Made by a program: the position numbers and the translations under genes. From contig JAEUBA010000012.1 of the NCBI GenBank assembly GCA_018257865.1, forward strand, positions 124,001 to 188,000: a stretch of 64,000 nt of DNA, read 5' to 3'. Position 1 is the stretch's first letter. Each line of letters starts with the position of its first letter. Shown here in pieces: positions 33,610-47,170 of the stretch. Under the pieces are notes generated by a model that saw only the letters and a list, made by a program, of their open reading frames with translations, had not been told where the DNA came from and ran no database searches. The stretch comes from Stereocaulon alpinum. Taxonomy: Eukaryota > Ascomycota > Lecanoromycetes > Lecanorales > Stereocaulaceae.

Positions 33610-36600
33610 TCACTTCAGAAACCCACTCTGCTGCCAGAAATCCAGACAAAGCTCGATTTTGTTAGCATCAATGGCGCCCGTAGATCTCAAGGTCGGCGAA
33701 AGAGAGCGAGTATTCGTACTATCGAGTACGAGACTTCCACACGACATGTGCAGAAAGTACTTACTGTAGAACTCCATAAGATCTGAGGGCTGATGCTCAA
33801 GCGTCGACACCTGTGCCAGCCACTCTACAAACGGCAGGCGAGACTTGGGTGGGAAGCCAAGCTTGCGTTCCATGATGCTACAGACATCTGACCATGATTG
33901 TCGGACAGGGTTCTCAAGATGGTATACAAGATTCCGGGGCTCGGACCTGAGAAGGAGGTCCGTGATTACTTGCGCCGCTCGATCAACCTGTAGCCATGAG
34001 AGAGACTCCAGTCCGGTCAGCTAGGTCTATGCCAATATCGCAGGACTAAAGCTTACCCCATGTAGGTCAGGTAGATTTCCAATCGCTAGAGAAGCTTTCA
34101 CAATAGCGGGTATATGCTCTTTGTGGCTCCAATAACCTGTATTGCTGGATCCAGATAGCTGTCCGATCCTGATAATCATTGGTTGCACTTCGGGCTGCAA
34201 GTTGTTATAAGCGCTCTCCATGACCTGCTCACACACCCACTTTGCTTCTGCGTACCCAATGGCTAGGGGTGACTTAGGATTGTGCATCGGAAGCTCGGGA
34301 ATTGATCCAGAACTTGTGACCGAAGCATCACGGCCAACAACGGCAATCGATGATGCCAGAACGATCCTTGGTCTAACGTTTGGTCGACGCTTGTGAGCCT
34401 AGTTGAAGATGAAAGTTTAGTATCCTTGCCTCATACCACAGATGTACTAGATTGAATGGGAGGAAATAGCAGATATTTTAGAGACCGATCGTGCCTCTGA
34501 AGCAGTAAATTATTTGGACAGAGACGGTAACTGAGAGGACATACTAAGCGTGCGAGGTCTATGAGATCCCGGAGAGCCTTTATCTGCGTTGCAAACGACG
34601 TAACCTTGCTTTGGAAATTCATAGGCCAGGCTCCATGAAAGATGTGTGTAACCTCTGAGGCAACCTGGTCGTGAGCTTCTCTGCTCATGCCTAGAAGCTC
34701 TGCTCCAGTCTCCCTGGCCGAAGAGTCAAGAATCAGCATAGCTCTCTGGAACCTGTTCTGAGGGTCTGTAATTTGTGCCATGGGAACGCGAAGGAGACAG
34801 CTGGAAAGCTACTCCTAGTGGTCTATTGGAGCATTGAAAGCGGGGACAAACGGGTGCAAAGTGGCTCGGGATGTACGTACCACTGCTGATACCTAATTTT
34901 AAGCCAGGCATTCTTCGTAAGGACGATCCCTCGGTCCTTGAATTCTTTTCGCTGCCGCACCAGAGCATAGTCTTCAAAGTCTTCGGGCTGTACATTCGAG
35001 GTCGCTCGGATAAGACAGATCAACTTCCGTACACATGGATGCTCACTCAGCATCCGGAGTAGATAGCAACCAAGGTTCCCAGTAGTCCCGGTAAGTAAAA
35101 CTGTATTACTCTTGAGTAGAGGGTTGGCGCCTTCGTCCTGGTAACAGTACTTGCTCGACAGAGATCTCATCGTTTCAAGAACTTCGTAGCCCTCTGGCTG
35201 TGCGGAGCTTTGTAAAGCCTGAACCATCATGGAAACAGTGGGGTTGGAGTATACAAAGTCCGCGGGTAGATTCTCGCGGTAATGTATTGCTGTGCTTGAC
35301 TTGCGTAGTGATTGTTCAAGGATCCTTCGAAGTCGAGTGGCTTGCAACTGAGTGCAATTGCAATCAGCATTTGCTCCAAATTGGCACATACATATCGAGA
35401 GGAACCCAATCGTGTTAACTCCCAGCGCCGTCACACAAATTCCTTATGTTGAGGGACTAACGCATTCAGGGGAAGAGCCACTGTAGACTTATGTACGTAC
35501 CGAGTCCATACCAAGACGAACAAAATCATCATCATCACTCCACGCATTTGGTTTCATATGTGTTGGAAGACTCGTCTGTACCATAGCTCTTATGGATTTG
35601 GAGAGGTCCTTGGGATCAATGGGAAGCGCTGCAGTACTTGAGCCTTCCTTATCAAGCTTTTCATATATAGACTGAATCTCAGAGGCAAATACTGAGTACA
35701 CTTCTTTGCGTTGAGGTGACCCTTTATCCGACAAAGGTATTTGCTTGTCTGGCGGCTTGATCAGAATTGCTGCTTTGCTTGAGATGCAAGCGTGCTGATC
35801 TACTGTCTCGTTGGCCTTGGCGACAATTGGCCAAATCGCGTCAATGAATGCTACTTCTCGGCCAGCGACGTTTGAAACGGGTTCAATGAGCACCCCAACC
35901 TCAAAGCGGCCAGTGCCAAACAAAATCGCACGCTTGATGAGGGGCTCCTGCTCCATAAGATTTTCCATTGTTGAAGGGGACACTTTCTCGCCAGTCGCGA
36001 GTACCAGCAGATCATCCTTTCGCCCAAGAATTTTGACCTCAGCTCCTGGCTTAAGAGGGTTTACCTCGAGACTGTCTTGGAGCTCAAACACTGAGTTTGA
36101 GCCAAATTGATGCCCAATCAGCATATGTGCAGCGTCTGCGTCATCCTGAGGCTTCAGTTTCTTTAATTGTAAGCCCATATCCTTACGAAGCTTCAGATAT
36201 CTCCAGTCGTAACTCTTATCAGGCCGGAATATGGGTGCCAGAGCACCCAGTTCCGTGGCTCCGAAATGGTTGAGTAGTGTCACACCATTTGAATGAAGCG
36301 CCGACCCCACAGATGCCTTTATACCACCGCCTCCGACTACAACAAAGTCCAAACGAGCTAGCTCGGCTGCAGCCAACCCAGAAGGTTCCATAAGGACTAT
36401 GTCTTCCAGAATGGTAGGCACTGTCATTAAAGAGGTGAAGTCACGATTCTTGAGCATTCGGAGAACAAGACTGCCATTGCATATTGTGGTGGATGGTGGA
36501 AGGCAGACAGTCTTTCCAACGGACAATGCAAGACTTGGTGCCAGCACACCGAAACCCTTGTAGCTATCAGCGATGTTTGCAACTGAATTTACATGACGTA

Positions 36601-37523
36601 CTCACGTGGAAAAGAGGTAGTGTAGATAGATTGACACCACGCTCAGACTCATCATCGTTAGCCGGAAAAAGGTGGCAGGCAGCATAACCGAGTAGATAGC
36701 GATGAGAAAGGGGTATCGCCTTAGGAAGACCTGTGTGAAATCCATGAGGAGATTGATTATTGGATGAGTCAATGATATCACGCACCTGTAGTTCCAGAGC
36801 TATGAAGGATAAGGACTTTCTGGTCCGTCTCTCGCACAAATCGTCGAGATGACACAATATGATGGTACACTTGAGTAGCAGACGATGTGGCAAGGAGTTT
36901 CTCAAATGGAGTGGCAATTACAATTGACCTCTTAGGGTCGATGGAATTACTCCCCTCTGAAAGACCATCCTCAACAACGGCTGCCGTGCGGGAAGACACA
37001 ATAATTGAGGATGCCCCAGTCTCCTCCAGTAGATGCTGCACTGCAACCGGATTGAGTCTGATAGAGAGAAGTAAACACTGTTATACGTTGAGCAGACTGC
37101 GGGCCAAGAGTGGATGTAAAACCTCACTGGTATGTTCAAGGACAGCAGAGCCGTCAAGTAGATGAAGAGACCGACATCACTTTCCAGGAAAAGCGCAATC
37201 GGAGGAGCTTTATCGATGACTCGATCATGCCCAACGACTGGTGGACGGGCGCCATTGATATTTGCGAGGATCCATACGCAGCAATGCTCAACTGCCTGTG
37301 CTAATTGCCGAAATGTAATCCGTGTAAAATCGCATTGGGTGGCGTCATGTGGCTGCTTGCTTTGTAGGCAAAAGACGTGGTCAGGATTGTGTACAGCATT
37401 GAAGTGCACCAATTCCGGAAGAGAACGAATGTCATGGAGCAGGTCTGCCTTCGCGCCTGGCGTTGGCAGGAGTTGAAATGAGGGCCGTTGGAAATGCCCA
37501 GCATGTGGCGAAAGCGAGCCCAT
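33610..37523 (-). CDS. NRPS-like A-T-R enzyme (aryl carboxylic acid reductase)
   Basis: Activates a carboxylic acid as AMP ester, loads it on a phosphopantetheine arm, and releases it reductively as aldehyde with NADPH. Eight exons (37523-37128, 37077-36786, 36730-36606, 36556-35501, 35347-34893, 34752-34545, 34398-34057, 34005-33610) give about 1089 residues; the 34892-34753 intron borders are least certain. Adenylation domain (1-550): phosphate loop [34 protein letters not shown]. Carrier: [13 protein letters not shown] with Ser623. Thioester reductase: NAD(P)-binding [10 protein letters not shown] near 709-716, [14 protein letters not shown], and catalytic Tyr893-x3-Lys897 in GYAEAKW. It shares a 660-bp divergent promoter with the PKS, so it probably reduces the PKS product to an aryl aldehyde. 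A comparable NR-PKS/A-T-R pair is known in Aspergillus terreus. No condensation domain. The start is the first [14 protein letters not shown]. Confidence 0.88.
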
Positions 37524-38182
37524 TTCGTCGTGGACGTAATATCTTACGGACGCGATATGGGATTCTAAGTCAAGGTCAACCTCCAAGAAGCGTAGAACTT
37601 CTTCCTACTATCAGTATGGGTAAGAGAATAAAAGTTTTGTTTGACCCCCTAGCTCTGATCCTGTCCTGGAGTTTGTCTTAGTTCTTTCCAGCAATGTGTC
37701 CGTCCTATTTTCAGGGAAAGCTCGAGCACGATGGACCGGAGTATTCGATGGCCCCAGACAAAGGAACACAGCAATACCCATGTGACTCTACAATGAACGG
37801 TAATGACCGTAAAATACAAGCACAGAAACACTCGATTACGCAAGATTTCCAGATTTCTGGCGTGGGAGTAACGCTGACGAGGTTTCCCCCTGGGTACTTA
37901 CAAGTCATCTCGAATTTCGTCATCCAATCTCGGTACTCTGGCCTTGTGTGGCAAAGCCTATACGTCAGTCAAGCTAATAAATTAGTCGTGCACTGGTTCG
38001 CGGGATATGCCGTATCGAATGCATGAAAGGAGGGCTGGATGCCAAAAGCGGGCGTGGGTGGCCTCCATGAGCTCAGACTCAAAAAATCCACTTCAACGTA
38101 GTCCGGGGTTTAGGTCTTAACGCCTTGCTCGTCTTAGTCCATATTCCTGAGCAGCTGTGGGAGAGTCGATCTAGGTCCAATC
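37524..38182. promoter_or_regulatory. Divergent promoter of the A-T-R enzyme and the PKS
   Basis: 659 bases between two start codons on opposite strands. Contains one exact cluster motif at 37733-37744 (210 bp from the A-T-R ATG, about 440 bp from the PKS ATG). Co-expression of the two genes is inferred from this arrangement. Confidence 0.7.
37733..37744 (+). promoter_or_regulatory. Cluster motif copy 2, GGACCGGAGTAT
   Basis: Exact match to the 12-base motif, in the A-T-R/PKS divergent promoter. Confidence 0.65.
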
Positions 38183-41100
38183 ATGACAACAACCCAGCCA
38201 GTGATGACGAGTAGCCATCGGGTCATTCTATTTGGTGGCCAAGGGTCATCAAGCCTCTTTTCTGCTGCAACTGCACATCGTATCGAAGACGACGTCCAGC
38301 GATGTGCGGCCGGAGCACTACTCCTTTCGAAATGTCATGCCGCCTTCTTGGAAGATTGCTTCAGCCTTGATGTTGAATCAAGAAGAAGCATCGATATTAA
38401 TGTGGCCGACTTCCACGACCGCAGAGCTTTTCTCATTCCAAAACAGTCACTGCATGCCAATCCTATAATCCAAGCAACCACAATCTGTTTATATCAGCTT
38501 CTGCATTACCTAGTGGAGGTTGACCGATCAGGCTTGAATCCTAAAGACCTGACCGATCAAATCTTGGAGACAACGGGTATCTGCTCAGGGTTACTACCCG
38601 CTACGGTTGTGGCAGCTTCGAAAAATGTGGAAAGTTTCATTCTTTTTGGCGTTGCTGCCTTTCGCCTTGCGTTCTGGATAGCTTTCCGAAGCGTGAGATA
38701 CGGACGTGTCGTGGTACCCACGGCCCGAATGGGGAAGCCTTGGTCCCTTGTTGTTATAGGTCTATCGCGAAGTGAGCTGGAGGAAAGGTTGGAGAAGTTG
38801 GAAGAACAGGTGAGCTAGACTCTGTGCTCAGATTAAGTGTCTCTGATCTGGTGTTGACATCTACAGGGCACTCGGACAGCAATCCGAATCTCTGCCATCT
38901 CAAGTCCCACTATTGTATCTATCACTGGCCCCAACAGTGACTTAGGTGCATTACAAGACTGGCTAGGGCCAGCGATATCAACTAGGTTTGCTGACATCAA
39001 CACGTGGTATCACGGGGGTGACCAGCTTCAAACCGTGTTGGAAGAAGTCATGCACGATCTCGAGGAGCGAAAGATTGCATTTCCAGCTATCCCCGATCTC
39101 CAAGTACCGATGCGCTCTTCTTATGACGGTACAATATCAAGTGAACATACGTCCAATGGTCCTGGTCTCGCTCGGTGGGTGGTGCAACAAATGTTGATCA
39201 GTCCGGTTGACTGGCTGAAAACTTCGTCTGGCATGATGACTGCGCTTTCTCGTGTAATCGAAGGACAAAACAGTGCAAGCCCACAGATAATCTCTCTTGG
39301 CCCAAGCTCTGAGTCACTGTTCATTAATCTCAAAAACCACAGCCTCTCACATAGGCTCGAATATCGAGACTTATCGATATTCAAAGCGGGCCAGCCAATA
39401 ACTAACAATCAAATTCAGCAAGATGGGATTGCGATTGTAGGTATGGGTGTCCACTTTCCAAAGGGTCATGGAGAAAACGAGCTCTGGAACATATTGTCAA
39501 ACGGCCTGAACGCCGTATCTGAAGTGAGCATACCCTAAATCTAGACTCTAGCGATACTCACCCTGTCCTAGATCCCAAATTCTCGTTTCGATATCACGCA
39601 ATACTACGATGCTGATGACTCTGGGAAGTCACGCACAATGGCTACAAAGCATGGTGCTTTTTTGGATGATATCTGGACGTTTGACAATGCTTTCTTCAAC
39701 ATCACGCCAAGGGAAGCAAAGTCAATGGACCCCCAACAGCGCATCCTCCTTCATACCGCGCAGTCTGCTCTGGACGACGCAGGTTATGTTCCAGATGCTA
39801 CGCCAACTTTTACAAGAGCCTCCATGGGGTGCTATATAGGCGTCGCCACAGGAGATTACACAAACAATCTACGGAACGATATCGACGTCTTTTATAGCCC
39901 TGGTTAGTCTTGTACACAAGGTCTCAAAGTTGGAGCTGTAGACTAACGACAAATCCAGGCACATTGCGAGCCTTTCACAGTGGAAGACTTTCCTTCGTCC
40001 ACAGACTTAGCGGACCTTCCATCGTCACTGATACTGCATGTTCTTCTAGCCTACTTTCAATCTATCAGGCATGTCGAGCCATTCAGAATGGAGATTGCAC
40101 AGCTGCCCTTGCTGGTGGGGTGAATGCGATATGTAGCCCTGATGTATGCGAGTCTCTCCCAATTCTTGAGCGTAGGCTAACGTACAGCAGATGTACTTGG
40201 GCTTATCTCGGGGCCATTTTCTCAGTCCCACTGGGGGTTGTAAGCCTTTTGATGCTGCCGCGGACGGATATTGTCGAGCCGAAGGCTGCGGTGTTTTTAT
40301 CTTAAAGCGGCTATCAGATGCGATTGCCGAGAATGACCAAATTCGCGGAGTGATCAGAGGTGTCGAGGCCAATCAAAGTGGAAATGCTCATTCGATCACT
40401 CATCCACATAGCGAGACACAGACGATGTTGTTTCAACGACTTTTCGAAAGAACGAACACAAATCCTGCAACAATCAGTGTTGTAGAAGCGCATGGAACAG
40501 GCACTCAGGTAGGTTTAGATCCCGGCGCAAATTATAGCGATAACGTTAACTTGTGAAACCAGGCAGGAGACGCTAGGGAGATCGCTAGTCTACAGAATGT
40601 CTTCGGAGATTCTCACTCAATGGATCACCCTCTTCTGATTAGCTCTATCAAAGGGAACATCGGCCATTGCGAAGCCGCATCAGGAGCCGCCGGGTTAGCG
40701 AAGCTCTTGCTAATGCTTCGCAAGGGGAAGGTTCCTAAGCAAGCAGGATTCTCCAAATTGAATCCAAAATTGACTGGCCTTGAGGAAGCTGGTATGGTGA
40801 TACCAACTGAGAACCATGATTGGCGGCCATCGAAATCACAGCCTCGGAGGGCATTACTCAACAACTTTGGCGCTGCGGGCTCTAATGTCGCTTTGCTATT
40901 GGAAGAAAGTGTTCAACCCAAATTCTCCGCGAACACGGGCGAGAGACCGTGCCACATCTTCAATCTTTCTGCAAAAACTCGAGAGGCTTTGCAAACGATG
41001 ATTGGGGAGTACTTCGACATTTTAGATCAAAGCCCCTTGCCACCATCTCTAAAGGATATATGCTACACGGCAACTGCACGGCGCAAGATATACGATCACA

Positions 41101-44100
41101 GGTTCTCGGTGGTGTGTAATTCGATTGAGGACTTGAAAGCCAAGCTTGAGAAGGAAAACTGTGCGAACGTCGTTCCGAGCCCGCCATCAAAGTCCGTCGT
41201 CTTCTTGTTCTCTGGCCAAGGTGGTCTTTACCGGGGCATGTCAGAGGGGTTGATGGAATCATCTGCCTATTTCAAAGAACAAATTCTTCACTGCGACAAG
41301 ATAGTCCAGGGTTTGGGGTTTCCGAGCTTCATTGGCTTCTTCTCTAAAGGACAGGCTGGCACTGACCGTGTGACTTACTCCGTGGGGATGATTACTTCTC
41401 AATGCGCTTGCTTTTCGCTACAATTCTGTCTTGCAAGGCTTCTGATGTCTTGGAACATTGTACCCACTCATGTTGCTGGCCACAGGTATGCAACCCATGA
41501 AGTGACCGATTATAAGCTGCTGACTACAACGTAGTCTCGGAGAATACGCCGCATTTGCAGTGAGCGAGGCGCTTACCTTAGAGGATGCTTTACGGATAGT
41601 TGCCACTCGAGCTCAACTAATGGCAGAGCAATGCACGCCGGACTACTCTGGAATGCTGGCCTGTAAAGCGTCGGCTTCTGTGATTGAGATGATGCTCAAA
41701 GACGGGAACGCGAAGCCGTCTCTTGACATTGCATGCAGGAATAGTAGCAATGACTGTGTTGTTTCTGGTCCCTTAGAGTCGCTTATTTCGTTCGAGGAGA
41801 CTTGCAAGAAAAGGAAAGTCAAAGCCAAGCGGCTTGACGTCCCATGCGGGTATCATTCCTCGGCAATGGACTCGATCACTGAACCGTTGAAGGCTCTCGG
41901 GCGCTCAGTGCGATGGCTGAAACCTGTCATACCTGTCGGCTCTGGCGTTTATGGCCGATTGCTTGAGACGGAAGATTGCACAAATGACTACTTTGCCAAG
42001 CATGCACGTCAACCAGTCCGCTTCTCAGATGTCATCAACAGTATCGAGGCTGCCGGTGGATTCAGGGATGCGCAATGTCTAGAAATTGGTCCTCACCCAA
42101 CTGTTTCTTCGCTAGTACAAAGCATTCTGGCATCGAAGACAAATCCTCCCATTCCATGTCTAAAGAAAGGTCAAGATGGCTGGTTGTCACTCAGCACTGT
42201 GCTTAGCCAACTCTCCTATAGTAACGACGGCATCAATTGGCGCGAAGTTTTTGCCGGCTCCCAGGCATCAGTGACCAGCTTACCAGGCTACCCGCTCAGT
42301 GGTTCGGAGTTTGCTGTTCCCTTTCATGAGGATTCTAAAGGGTCGGTTGCCCAATGTGTGGCATTTAGTGATACTGGGTTCAAGCTCCTACCAAGGATAG
42401 CCAGTGCCCTCTCTACCAAAGAATTGTTTCGATTCGAAACCACAACCGGAATACTTGGTTCCCTTATTTCTGGCCATGACGTCGGAGGCACTCCAATCTG
42501 CCCCGCGTCTGTGTATCATGAAGTAGCCATGGAAGCAGCGCAAATTGCAATGAGCTTGCCCAGGGACCACATCTTAGTGATGAGTAACATGAGATTCGCC
42601 AATCCTCTCACTCGCAGGACTCCAAATGAAACGCACACCGTTCAAGTTCAGCTCCACAAACCCGAGGGTACTCGCTCCGTAGAAGTGGAGATCCTGGTCG
42701 AAAAGGTTGCAGACTCAAGTCTTATTTCTTGCGCTACCACCACGATATCCGCTCAAAACCAGAATGAGATCGAGCTTCGCTGGCTCAGAGAAGCGGCCTT
42801 GGTCAAGCGACAATTGTTCTATTTTGACAATACCAGCATTCACAGCACGTTCCAGACTAAGCTACTTTACGAGAACATCTTCGCCAGGGTAGTCAGGTAT
42901 TCGAAGGAATACCAAACCCTAATAGAATTGAAGGTTTCGAGTTCTGGTCTAGAGGGTATTGGTACCTTTAAGCTGCCACATAGCTCATTCGCAGATAATA
43001 CCATCATCAGCCCTGCATTTACGGACACTCTACTGCACACTGCGGGCTTTATTGCCAACCTGAGCGTCAAACCTACCGAGATATGCATTTGCAGCCACGT
43101 CCAGACAATAGAGGTCTTGTACGATGACATCGATCCCAGCCAGACTTTCACTATCTACAGCCAACTTTTCGATGGTACGAAGGGCTCGCTACTTGCTGAT
43201 GCTATAGTCATCAATTCTGCCGGTCGTGCGGTTGCTGTCGCCCGAGAAATGGAATTCAAAAAACTTCAGCTTACTTCCTTCCAACGGTTCCTCCAATCTT
43301 CGGCGCCCCCACTTCAAAGGTCTATGGACCCCTTGGAAACGACTTCAGAGCCTTCGTCGACCGGCGATGACACTGTCGTATCATCGCCTAGCGGTTATGG
43401 CACGCCCAAAACACCTGAAAGCAGTCTTGACGGCATTAAAAGGATGATCTCTGGCATCTTCAGTGACGCATGCGGTTTCTCGGAGAATGAGCTCGATTAC
43501 AGTAAATCACTTGATGCACTTGGGATCGACTCCTTAATGCAGATAGAGATTACCGGCAAACTCAAACAAGCGTTTCCGAAAAGCAACTTGGCTCAGGACA
43601 CCTTAGACGAATGCGAGACGATCCAGGAGCTGGAGAACACGCTCCTGTCTCGACTCATGCCTGGAGATACTGATAGTCCACTAGAAATGCAGCCTCGTCC
43701 CTCGAAGCCCCATGCAAACAGCCTCGTCAACGGGACTGCGAATGAAGGACATAGCATGAACCCTCACCACGACGAGAAGAAACGCACTGAGAGCAATCCT
43801 GTCCCATTGAATATCAAAGCCAATAGTGGAAAGACGCCACTTCTGTGCTTCCACGATGGCAGCGGACAAATAAGCATGTACAAGAAGCTGCAAAATCCTA
43901 ATCGCAATCTCTACGGCTTCCTCGATCCAGATTATGCCAGTAACAATGCACGTCCCTCGACCTTGCAACAGATGGCCGCCCGTTATGCTGCCCTCGTTTC
44001 AAAGAGCGAAACGCCCTCGCTAATACTCTGCGGTAAGTCTCCCCCTCAATATGGTCACATCTAGCGCATTCATGATAAACTAACCTGTCTTTTAGGCTGG

Positions 44101-44661
44101 TCATTCGGTGGAGTCGTAGCCTTCGAGGCCGTAACCCAGCTCAGATCGGCAGGCTTCGACGTGAAAGGTCTTATCATGATTGACTCACCCTTGCCAAGAA
44201 ACCACCAACCACTACCCCAGGAAATCGTTGCCTACATACTCAGTAACAACCAGAACAATGCCAATGGCGCAACAAACAATAAAGATGTCGTCAATCCCCA
44301 CCTTCTCGCCGAATTCAAGCTGAGTGCAACCCTTCTGGGGTCATATTCAGCTCCATCAACCGCTCCCATTAAAACAGTGATGCTGCGAAACAGCGACGTC
44401 TTCGATACGGAGGCTTTGTGTGGGGTCAAGTATGACTGGCTTAGCAGCCAAAAAGCTCGTGATGAAGCAATTGAGGGGTGGGAAGAGATCCTTGGTACTA
44501 AAGTTGATGTGCTGGAGATCCCTGGGAATCATTTCGAGGCATTTGATGAGCAATATGTGAGTCTGACAGACATTGTGTCATTTTACCCGTATCAAAAGCT
44601 GATTGATCAAACAGATTGCGGAGACTTCGAAGCAGTTGACGAGGGCATGCCAGATCATTGA
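38183..44661 (+). CDS. Non-reducing polyketide synthase, SAT-KS-AT-PT-ACP-TE
   Basis: Iterative type I synthase building an aromatic polyketide from acyl and malonyl units. Eight exons (38183-38809, 38867-39523, 39572-39902, 39959-40143, 40191-40508, 40563-41485, 41535-44032, 44096-44661) give 2034 residues. Starter-unit transacylase: GICSG with Cys134. Ketosynthase from about 395: DTACSSS Cys566, EAHGTGT His701, KGNIGH His741. Malonyl transferase: FSGQGG and [10 protein letters not shown] with Ser1014, whose codon is split by an intron. Product template: His1328 in SGHDV and Asp1511 in [11 protein letters not shown]. One carrier: [10 protein letters not shown] with Ser1680. Thioesterase: GWSFGG Ser1849 and His1992 in GNHFEAF. 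No C-methyltransferase and no reductase domain, so the product should be a free or cyclised aromatic acid without C-methylation. All catalytic residues are present. The A-T-R enzyme next door is the likely next step. Confidence 0.93.
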
Positions 44662-45477
44662 TGATGCGGCTTAGACTGTACTACTTAGTGTGTCTTTCTT
44701 TCTAGAATGTCTATAGAGTCCTTTTGCGACAGAAACATCACAGTCTCTCTTTTAAGTACATACGGTATCCAGTAGAAGAATTCATCACTCAACCGGCCAC
44801 TCATAGTGCCGGAATCCAGGGCACCCCTACCTTAGCAGAGCACCTAAAGCTCCTCACTTGACCCCCATGACTGATCACTGAAATTTGCCGTCTTCGCGCT
44901 CAAACGGCTCGCTCCAAGCCCTTCTCTTCCCTAGACTCCAGCCCCATGAGTGGCCGGTTGAGCTATGTAAAACCTCCTACATTGAGTCTCAGAGTTGATG
45001 ACAGAGCCTACAGGATGCTGGATTTTTCTTAAAAACTCTCAGATCAGCTCAGGTGTGCTTAGGTGGGTACTTTAGCCACCGGCGAATACGACTGGCTTTA
45101 TATCTTGATCCTTACCGTTGATAAAAATAATGATCAGTGACTGACTGATACATGCTCTATTGTCCCTTCTTTCCTTGCATTTGTGAATAAATATTAGTGA
45201 AGCGCCATGTTTAGCATTGGAATCATACAAAATATCCTCGTAGTCGCTTAGGGTTACCTACCTGTTGACTTCACAAAAACAGAATGCACTCCTGGCAGGA
45301 GGGGGAAAGCAGATGGAGTTAGGCAGCTACATTGATAGGCGTCATTCTTTCCTAGCTACAACCATACCCTCCTCTACATTCTCGACCGTTGAGCTTTCCA
45401 CCGTCCATTCCACTCTTCTCTAAATTCTTCGAACGATGCCAGGACACGGTCCATGCGTCAATAGTCCCCATATTCTC
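44662..45477. other. Convergent interval between PKS and P450 genes
   Basis: About 815 bases between two stop codons. It contains the MITE at 44788-44962 and lacks the cluster motif, as expected for a region without a promoter. Confidence 0.6.
44788..44962. mobile_element. MITE-like element, 175 bp, about 33-bp terminal inverted repeats
   Basis: The ends read CTCAACCGGCCACTCAT identically over 17 bases from both sides and remain similar for about 33 bases. No coding capacity. It shares the terminal CTCAACCGGCCA with the foldback at 30749-31032, so the two belong to related families. No clear target duplication. It sits between the PKS and P450 genes, inside the cluster. Confidence 0.75.
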
Positions 45478-47170
45478 TTATCCTGACTTCACAGTCCGCT
45501 TCTTCAGCCGAACATTCAAACCCGTCTGCTTGGTGAACCATTTATTATCGACTTTCCAATCCCCACCAATACCATCTGCGAACTCGATCTATGCGACAAA
45601 GCATGAATTGTTAGTTGAAAGATCCCACCACCACTAAGTCTAGTAGGGTACGCAGAAAGGTCAAACAAGGAATGGAGACCCCAGACAGAGAAGAGAGACT
45701 CACATCATAAGCCCCCACCACCGTAGGAACCAACTTATAAATCTCCAAATAACTAATATGTTTCCCAATACAACTCCTATGCCCCGCCCCAAACGTCAAC
45801 AAGCTAGCTTCCATCCTCTTCCTCTCCTCCTCCCCCGCCTCAATCCACCTTTCCGGTCTCCACACATCACTATCCTTTCCAAAGACTTCATAATCTCGAT
45901 GCACAACCCACGCACTAATGCCGACCACTGTGCCCGCAGGGATATGTTGACCGCTGATAACAGCGCCGCCTGCAGGGACCACGCGTTCGTATGGGAGGCC
46001 GAAGGGCGGGTGCATGCGGCCTGCTTCTTTGATGCAGGCGTCTAGGTAGGGAAGAGTGATGGCGCGTTTCCAGGGCGCGATGGCGTTATCGTCATCACCG
46101 TAGAGGTCTGCACCTTGGGAGTCTAATTCCTGCCGTAGAGCAGCTAGGGACTCCGGGTGTTTGAGCAGGTTATAGAAGACGGTGCGGAGGAGTATGGCAG
46201 TTGTGTCGCTGCCAGCCGTGATATTCGACGTCGCCCACGCATTTACGGCCCAGGCTGGGGTCGCGGGATCCTTGGACTCGACTTCCATGAAGCGGGTTAG
46301 GAAGTCTCGGTTTTTGGTTTCATTGTTGTCTTCGATGTCTACAAGACCCGAGGCGACTTCTTTTTCTCGTTCTGCGCGCCTGGCGCGCGCGAAGGCTACG
46401 ATTGGATTGATTTTTGCTGTGCGGAGGCGTTGGAGGATGGGGTTCTTGATCCAGATGAAGTCGAGCCATGGCATTTGGGCTATCAATGATGCGGTCGAGA
46501 AGTAGCGCCAGCTGTTTTCCATTATGCCGTCGATGTCACGGCCTTGTTCTAGGAAGCCTAGGCGTTTGGAAAACGTGATTTCGCCGATGACGTCGAAGGC
46601 GAACATCTGTAGCCAGTCATGAAGGTTGCATGCTTTGCCTGTTTTTACGAAGCGGGTGTCGAGCTGTTTGAAGAAGGTCTTGATGGTTGAGTCGACCATG
46701 GGTTCGTAGGAGACAAGACTTGTCATCGAATACATGCCCGCAATCGGGCGTTTCAAGAGACGGTGGATATTCTCATCCTGGGTTGCGAAGAGGCCTGGGA
46801 TCGCTTTGCCTTTGACGTAGAAAGAGAGGGCGCGGTAGAAGTTTGATTTCGGGAATTTGCCGTTGAAGCTGTAGATGTTTTGGATTTCGGCTGGGTCAGA
46901 TACTGAGATCATGTTGGGCCCAAAGCGGACTAGATGGCCGTACTTTCGATGAAGGGCTGTGTGCGTATCGTGAGCGTCTCCATTGCGGACCCAAAGGAGA
47001 CGAGGGAGGTTTGTTAGAGAGGCAAAGAAGGGGCCGGGGATATAGCGAAGTCTGAGATACGAAGAGGCTATCCATATACAGATCAACAGCAAAGGTACTA
47101 TGAGCAATCTGTTCCCTTGTAGTAGCCCATTCTGGACAATGCCATTAGACGATGTTTCCAGAAGACCCAT
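45478..47170 (-). CDS. Cytochrome P450 monooxygenase
   Basis: Membrane-bound haem monooxygenase, expected to hydroxylate or oxidise the cluster intermediate in the ER. Two exons (47170-45704, 45588-45478) give 525 residues. N-terminal anchor: hydrophobic LLIVPLLLICIWIASSYL at about 22-39. Then the Pro-rich hinge YIPGPF, I-helix AGSDTT at 319-324, ExxR in KEAGR at 382-385, PERW region, and the haem loop FGAGHRSCIGKH with Cys467 as iron ligand. The sequence around GHLVRFGPNMISVSDP resembles the pisatin-demethylase-like group of fungal P450s, which act on aromatic substrates, but this assignment is from memory of family style only. The second exon supplies the last 36 residues. A cluster motif lies 311 bp upstream. 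Confidence 0.92.

Noticed and set aside
37586..37586. Longer N-terminus of the A-T-R enzyme from a TTG at 37586
   Set aside because: TTG is not a normal start in fungi; the first ATG, at 37523, gives a normal N-terminus.
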